Positions 12,770 through 15,857 of a stretch of 15,857 nt of DNA are shown piece by piece; the first letter of the stretch is position 1, and every line of letters starts with the position of its first letter. A program made the translations under genes and the position numbers. This DNA comes from Bacillota bacterium. GTDB taxonomy: Bacteria; Bacillota; Clostridia; Peptostreptococcales; Anaerovoracaceae. The notes below the pieces were generated by a model. It had not been told where the DNA came from, did no database searches, and saw nothing but the letters and a program-made list of their open reading frames with translations. The stretch is taken from the NCBI GenBank assembly GCA_022793975.1, contig JAAWDW010000109.1, positions 1-15,857 on the forward strand, in the 5' to 3' direction.

Positions 12770-13924
12770 TTAAATCTCATCATCTTCGGGAATTCCTTCA
12801 CGTCTTTCTACTTCCCATTCCATACCGCGCACTAGATCACGTTTTACATTCTGCTTATGCGCTGCATAAAGCTGAGTTGTTGTTACTTGCTCATGGTCGA
12901 GCAGAGCCTGTACATCAAATATAGAATTTCCACGCCCTATAAGACTTGTAGCGGCCGTCGCGCGCAGCTTGTGTGGGCTGTATCCCGTCTTGTGCGAACC
13001 TGTTTCCATTCCTATTGATGTGTATTTCTTACACATATTGCGTATTGCCCGTTCCGTCATCCGCTTACCTTGTAATGACAGAAACAATGCATCGCGGTTT
13101 TCTTCATCTATTTTCTCGTCATCCGCTCTTTCGTTGTTTAAATAATCAGCAATCACCATCGTCACCGATTTGTTAAGCGGCATTATCGACTCCTTAGCTC
13201 GCTTTCTGTATATTTTAAACTCTCCGCGCTGAAAATTGAACGACGAGACATTAAGCTGCTGCAACTCCGAGATTCTGAGTCCGTATGTGAGAAAAAGTAT
13301 AAGTATCGCTTTGTCACGCTTTTTTGTTTTTTCCCAGAATTCATGCTCTTTGTCCGTAAGATGTGCTCCCGTAGACACGGCGTCGAGCATTTTCATCACT
13401 TCGTCATCCTGCAATGCCTTAATTTCCCGTTCCCCCGGTCTCTGCACCCTTATCGGATTAAAACCATCTGTAATGTTCTTTTCAAGAAGTCCGTCGCGGT
13501 AAAGCTGCTTAAACATCACGGAAACAGACGATTTCTTGCGCGCCAGTGTTTTATTCGTATTCTCGTGCACATAGATCATATCGTCCTCTTCGACTTCATA
13601 CGAGCGACAGTAATCTATGTACATATTTATATCAGCTGCCTGTATCCGCCCCAGTTCTCCCAGTTTTATTTCCCGCGGCGTCTCTGCACTTGTAAGATCG
13701 GGTCGTTCCGCGATTATATAGCGGAAGAAAAACCGCAGGTCGAAGAGATAAGCAAGCCTCGTCATCGGCAGTACATTTCCGCGCAGATACGCAAAAAATC
13801 CCGAAAGATAAGGCGGAAGCTCCTTTTCCAGCTCACGGCTTCTGCTGTTTATATCGTACTCTTTTTTGATAATATTGTCCGGTTTATCACTCTTATTGTG
13901 GACTTTTATAATTTTCTCAGCCAA
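12770..13924 (-). CDS. XerS-like tyrosine recombinase
   Basis: DNA strand-exchange enzyme of the tyrosine recombinase family; about 384 aa from TTG 13924. The N-terminal SAM-like core-binding domain spans about 35-150 (PPYLSGFFAYLRG...TRLAYLFDLRFFFRYII). In the catalytic domain the residues are R217 (YGLRISEL), a lysine in the YRKRAKES hairpin (K241 or K244), H318 and R321 (SPHKLRAT), H344 (LLDHEQV) and nucleophile Y353 (TQLYAAH). The long linker, LTDKEHEFWEKTKKRDKAI, and the overall length resemble XerS, the single chromosome-dimer resolvase of streptococci, more than the 300-aa XerC/D. No ATG exists near the start: TTG 13924 has GAGG ten bases upstream, while TTG 13945 is also open. The start lies inside the end of miaA (19-base overlap), so it is expressed with mutL-miaA. 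That placement argues for a housekeeping gene, not a mobile integrase. Confidence 0.88.
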   Translation of the reverse strand: MAEKIIKVHNKSDKPDNIIKKEYDINSRSRELEKELPPYLSGFFAYLRGNVLPMTRLAYLFDLRFFFRYIIAERPDLTSAETPREIKLGELGRIQAADINMYIDYCRSYEVEEDDMIYVHENTNKTLARKKSSVSVMFKQLYRDGLLEKNITDGFNPIRVQRPGEREIKALQDDEVMKMLDAVSTGAHLTDKEHEFWEKTKKRDKAILILFLTYGLRISELQQLNVSSFNFQRGEFKIYRKRAKESIMPLNKSVTMVIADYLNNERADDEKIDEENRDALFLSLQGKRMTERAIRNMCKKYTSIGMETGSHKTGYSPHKLRATAATSLIGRGNSIFDVQALLDHEQVTTTQLYAAHKQNVKRDLVRGMEWEVERREGIPEDDEI

Positions 13925-14832
13925 TTTACTATTACCTCTGTACAATTTTCATCGTCTTCGTATTCGGAAATATTAAACCACTTTATATCTTTATATCGTT
14001 TAAACCAAGTCATTTGGCGTTTGGCAAGATGTCTCGTGTTCTGCTTGATCAGCCTTACCGCCTCGGCAATATCATAATTTCCCCGGAAATATCCGATAAG
14101 CTCCTTATATCCGATACCCTTCATCGAAATATCGTCTTCCGTCAGTCCCATATCGAAAAGCGCGCGCACTTCATTTTCAAGACCCGCTTCCATTAACATA
14201 TCAACGCGCCTGTTGATGCGCTCGTAGAGCTCGCTTCTTTCACGCTCAAGACCGATAAGCGCAGCATCGTAGTCCGTTGTCTTAACAAACGAATGTTCAA
14301 AACCAGGGATTTTACTGCCGTTTTCCGCGGCTTCTATCGCGCGCACAACTTTTTTGAGGTTATTAGGATGTATACGTTTTGCCGCTTCCTTATCTTTTTC
14401 CGCAAGTATAGAGTGCAGATATTCATTTCCTCTCTCTTCCGCAAGCGCATAAAGCTCTTTTCTCCTTTCCGTATCACCCGGCGGCACGGAAAAATCCATA
14501 TCATATATAAGGGAATTAACATAAAGTCCCGTTCCGCCTGCCACAACAGGCATCAGACCTCTTGCAAATATATCCTCGATAGCTTCCTTCGCCAGTTTCT
14601 GAAACTGCGACACCGAAAAAGACATTCTCGGATCTATCATATCCACAAGATGATGTCTGCAAAGGCTCTGTTCCTCTGCCGACGGCTTCGCCGAGCCTAT
14701 GTCCATAAACTTGTAAAGCTGCATCGAATCGGCGGAAACTATTTCACCGCCGAGCGCCCTTGCAATCTCTATCGCATATTTTGTTTTACCTACGGCCGTC
14801 GGCCCGCAAACGACTATTATGCGCCTTTCCAT
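13906..14832 (-). CDS. miaA: tRNA dimethylallyltransferase MiaA
   Basis: Transfers the dimethylallyl group to N6 of A37 in tRNAs that read UNN codons, the first step of ms2i6A. 308 aa, normal length. Seen: P-loop GPTAVGKT (10-17), SADSMQLYKFMDIGSAKPS with catalytic D35, the HHLVDMIDP turn, VVAGGTGLYV (97-105), and the C-terminal IKQNTRHLAKRQMTWFKR motif. The ATG at 14832 overlaps the mutL stop as TAATG, with an AAGAGGG ribosome site at the end of mutL, a sign of translational coupling. Its 3' end overlaps the recombinase start. The mutL-miaA order is widely conserved. No Hfq gene follows within the window, unlike in many relatives. Confidence 0.97.
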   Translation of the reverse strand: MERRIIVVCGPTAVGKTKYAIEIARALGGEIVSADSMQLYKFMDIGSAKPSAEEQSLCRHHLVDMIDPRMSFSVSQFQKLAKEAIEDIFARGLMPVVAGGTGLYVNSLIYDMDFSVPPGDTERRKELYALAEERGNEYLHSILAEKDKEAAKRIHPNNLKKVVRAIEAAENGSKIPGFEHSFVKTTDYDAALIGLERERSELYERINRRVDMLMEAGLENEVRALFDMGLTEDDISMKGIGYKELIGYFRGNYDIAEAVRLIKQNTRHLAKRQMTWFKRYKDIKWFNISEYEDDENCTEVIVNWLRKL

Positions 14833-15857
14833 TAAACCCTCTTAAACATCTTTTCTATCTCGTATTTTCTCATTCTTATGAATGTTGGTCTGCCGTGCGG
14901 ACATGAAAAAGGATTCTCGCACTGCGAAAGCTCAGTCATAAGCTCATTTATTTCCTCGTCTTTCAGCAAATCTCCGCCTTTTACAGCCGCCTTGCAGGCG
15001 CTCATCATTATTTTTTCAAGTTTGTTTTTGTCAAATACAAGCGAATCATCAGCGACATTATCGATAAAATACCGCAGAAAATCCTCAGCCTCCGCAAGCG
15101 ACATAAACATAGGAATTGCTTTAGCCGCATATGTTCTGGGGCCGAATTCTTCAATTTCAAAACCCATATCATCAAGCTTCTTCAAGCTTTCACCTGTACT
15201 TTCGGCGGCCCCGTAAGGCAGATTCATCACAATCGGAATCATAATCGGCTGTTTTACTTTTTCTTCACGTTTATATTCCTGAAGAAGCTTTTCAAAAAAC
15301 ACTCTTTCGTGCGCTGCATGCTGATCTATCATATAAAAAGTATCATCGTCTGTAAGTAGAATATACGTACCGAAAATAGAGCCCAGCGGACGAAGATATG
15401 AAAAATCAAACGGTCTTGGTACATCAGGCACAGGATTCACAGTATCTTCAGCTCTTGCTGCCGCCGAGTCTTTATTTTCTTCTCTGTTTACTTCTGTGCG
15501 CAAATTTGACAATAAGTTTTTTATGTCAATCTGTTCTTCCTTTACCCTTATTTCCTTCACATTCAACTTTTCGCCAAAGTTATACGCAGCAGATCCGCGT
15601 GTATCCGCAACATCGGATGTAAATGCGACTCCTAATTGTTGCGTTGGCACTTGTGAAGAGCGTTTTATATTCGAGGCCGTGTCCGCGGCATTCTTGAACT
15701 TAAACAAATTCTTATCCGTGATCTGCGGAATTGCTTCTTTTACTGCCAAAGCATCCTGTACCGCATCACGTACAAGTTCCGATATAAACGCCGCATCATC
15801 AAACTTTACTTCTTTTTTATTGGGATGAATATTAACATCAATCCTCGACGGATCCAC
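14832..15857 (-). CDS. mutL: DNA mismatch repair protein MutL (partial, C-terminal part)
   Basis: Links mismatch recognition by MutS to strand incision. The visible 341 residues run off the right edge, so the N-terminal ATPase domain is outside the window. The first codon (GTG, in VDPSRIDVNIHPNKKEVKF) is internal, not a start: this is the end of the N-terminal half with the conserved NVHPNK-type motif. A poorly conserved linker (about 45-150 of the visible part) follows. The C-terminal dimerisation/endonuclease domain carries DQHAAHERVFFE (178-189), the DQHA(x2)E(x4)E metal motif, then SACKAAVK (286-293) and SCPHGRP (318-324). These motifs show the nicking type of MutL found in bacteria without MutH. 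The stop overlaps the miaA start by one base. Confidence 0.97.
   Translation of the reverse strand: MDPSRIDVNIHPNKKEVKFDDAAFISELVRDAVQDALAVKEAIPQITDKNLFKFKNAADTASNIKRSSQVPTQQLGVAFTSDVADTRGSAAYNFGEKLNVKEIRVKEEQIDIKNLLSNLRTEVNREENKDSAAARAEDTVNPVPDVPRPFDFSYLRPLGSIFGTYILLTDDDTFYMIDQHAAHERVFFEKLLQEYKREEKVKQPIMIPIVMNLPYGAAESTGESLKKLDDMGFEIEEFGPRTYAAKAIPMFMSLAEAEDFLRYFIDNVADDSLVFDKNKLEKIMMSACKAAVKGGDLLKDEEINELMTELSQCENPFSCPHGRPTFIRMRKYEIEKMFKRV

Noticed and set aside
12770..13924. Tyrosine recombinase as evidence for an integrated mobile element
   Set aside because: It overlaps miaA, no cargo, excisionase or flanking att repeats are visible, and neighbours on both sides are housekeeping genes.
13343..14077. 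Long open frame (244 codons) on the + strand
   Set aside because: Antisense to the recombinase and miaA, both with clear family motifs; its translation is low-complexity and shows no domain.
14293..14835. Open frame of 180 codons on the + strand
   Set aside because: Antisense shadow of miaA, without a ribosome site or any recognisable motif.

Overview
The window looks like chromosomal housekeeping DNA from an anaerobic, low-to-moderate GC Firmicute of the class Clostridia. The evidence is a full-length Spo0A (sporulation master regulator), the alaS-ireB-ruvX gene order known from Firmicutes, Clostridia-style Fe-S proteins, AGGAGG-type ribosome sites, and a mutL-miaA-...-ynbB order seen in clostridial genomes. 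A member of the Peptostreptococcales/Family XIII type is a reasonable guess, but I cannot place it to genus. I see no rRNA, tRNA, CRISPR array, insertion sequence or prophage.

Left part, mostly + strand (1-9364): spo0A and a small DUF896 gene end at a clear hairpin terminator. A lone membrane-anchored protein of unknown function follows. An extended -10 promoter then drives a cysteine desulfurase / NifU-like scaffold / MnmA operon, which links sulfur mobilisation to Fe-S assembly and tRNA 2-thiolation. A minus-strand aldo/keto reductase with a bacterial ferredoxin tail converges on it. Next come a 63-aa membrane peptide with a strong terminator, alaS, ireB with its own good promoter and terminator, and ruvX.

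Middle (9365-10614): a gene-poor junction. The first 270 bases hold four inverted repeats in a row between convergent genes and code for nothing I can recognise. A small zinc-ribbon protein follows. Next is a 102-aa LysM protein with one membrane segment, resembling the SOS division inhibitor YneA. Its promoter is near-consensus and is covered by two exact copies of a LexA-like box plus a third degenerate one, so it is very probably an SOS gene.

Right part, all minus strand (10615-15857): reading in the direction of transcription, a truncated mutL (5' end outside the window) overlaps miaA by one base, and miaA overlaps a XerS-like tyrosine recombinase. Then come the PLP-dependent YnbB-type 'methionine gamma-lyase family' gene and a TVP38/DedA-like membrane protein.

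I did not find an unmistakable new system. The best leads are the SOS-box architecture of the LysM gene, the inverted-repeat block after ruvX, the XerS-like recombinase embedded with DNA-repair genes, and an unusual segment in MnmA.
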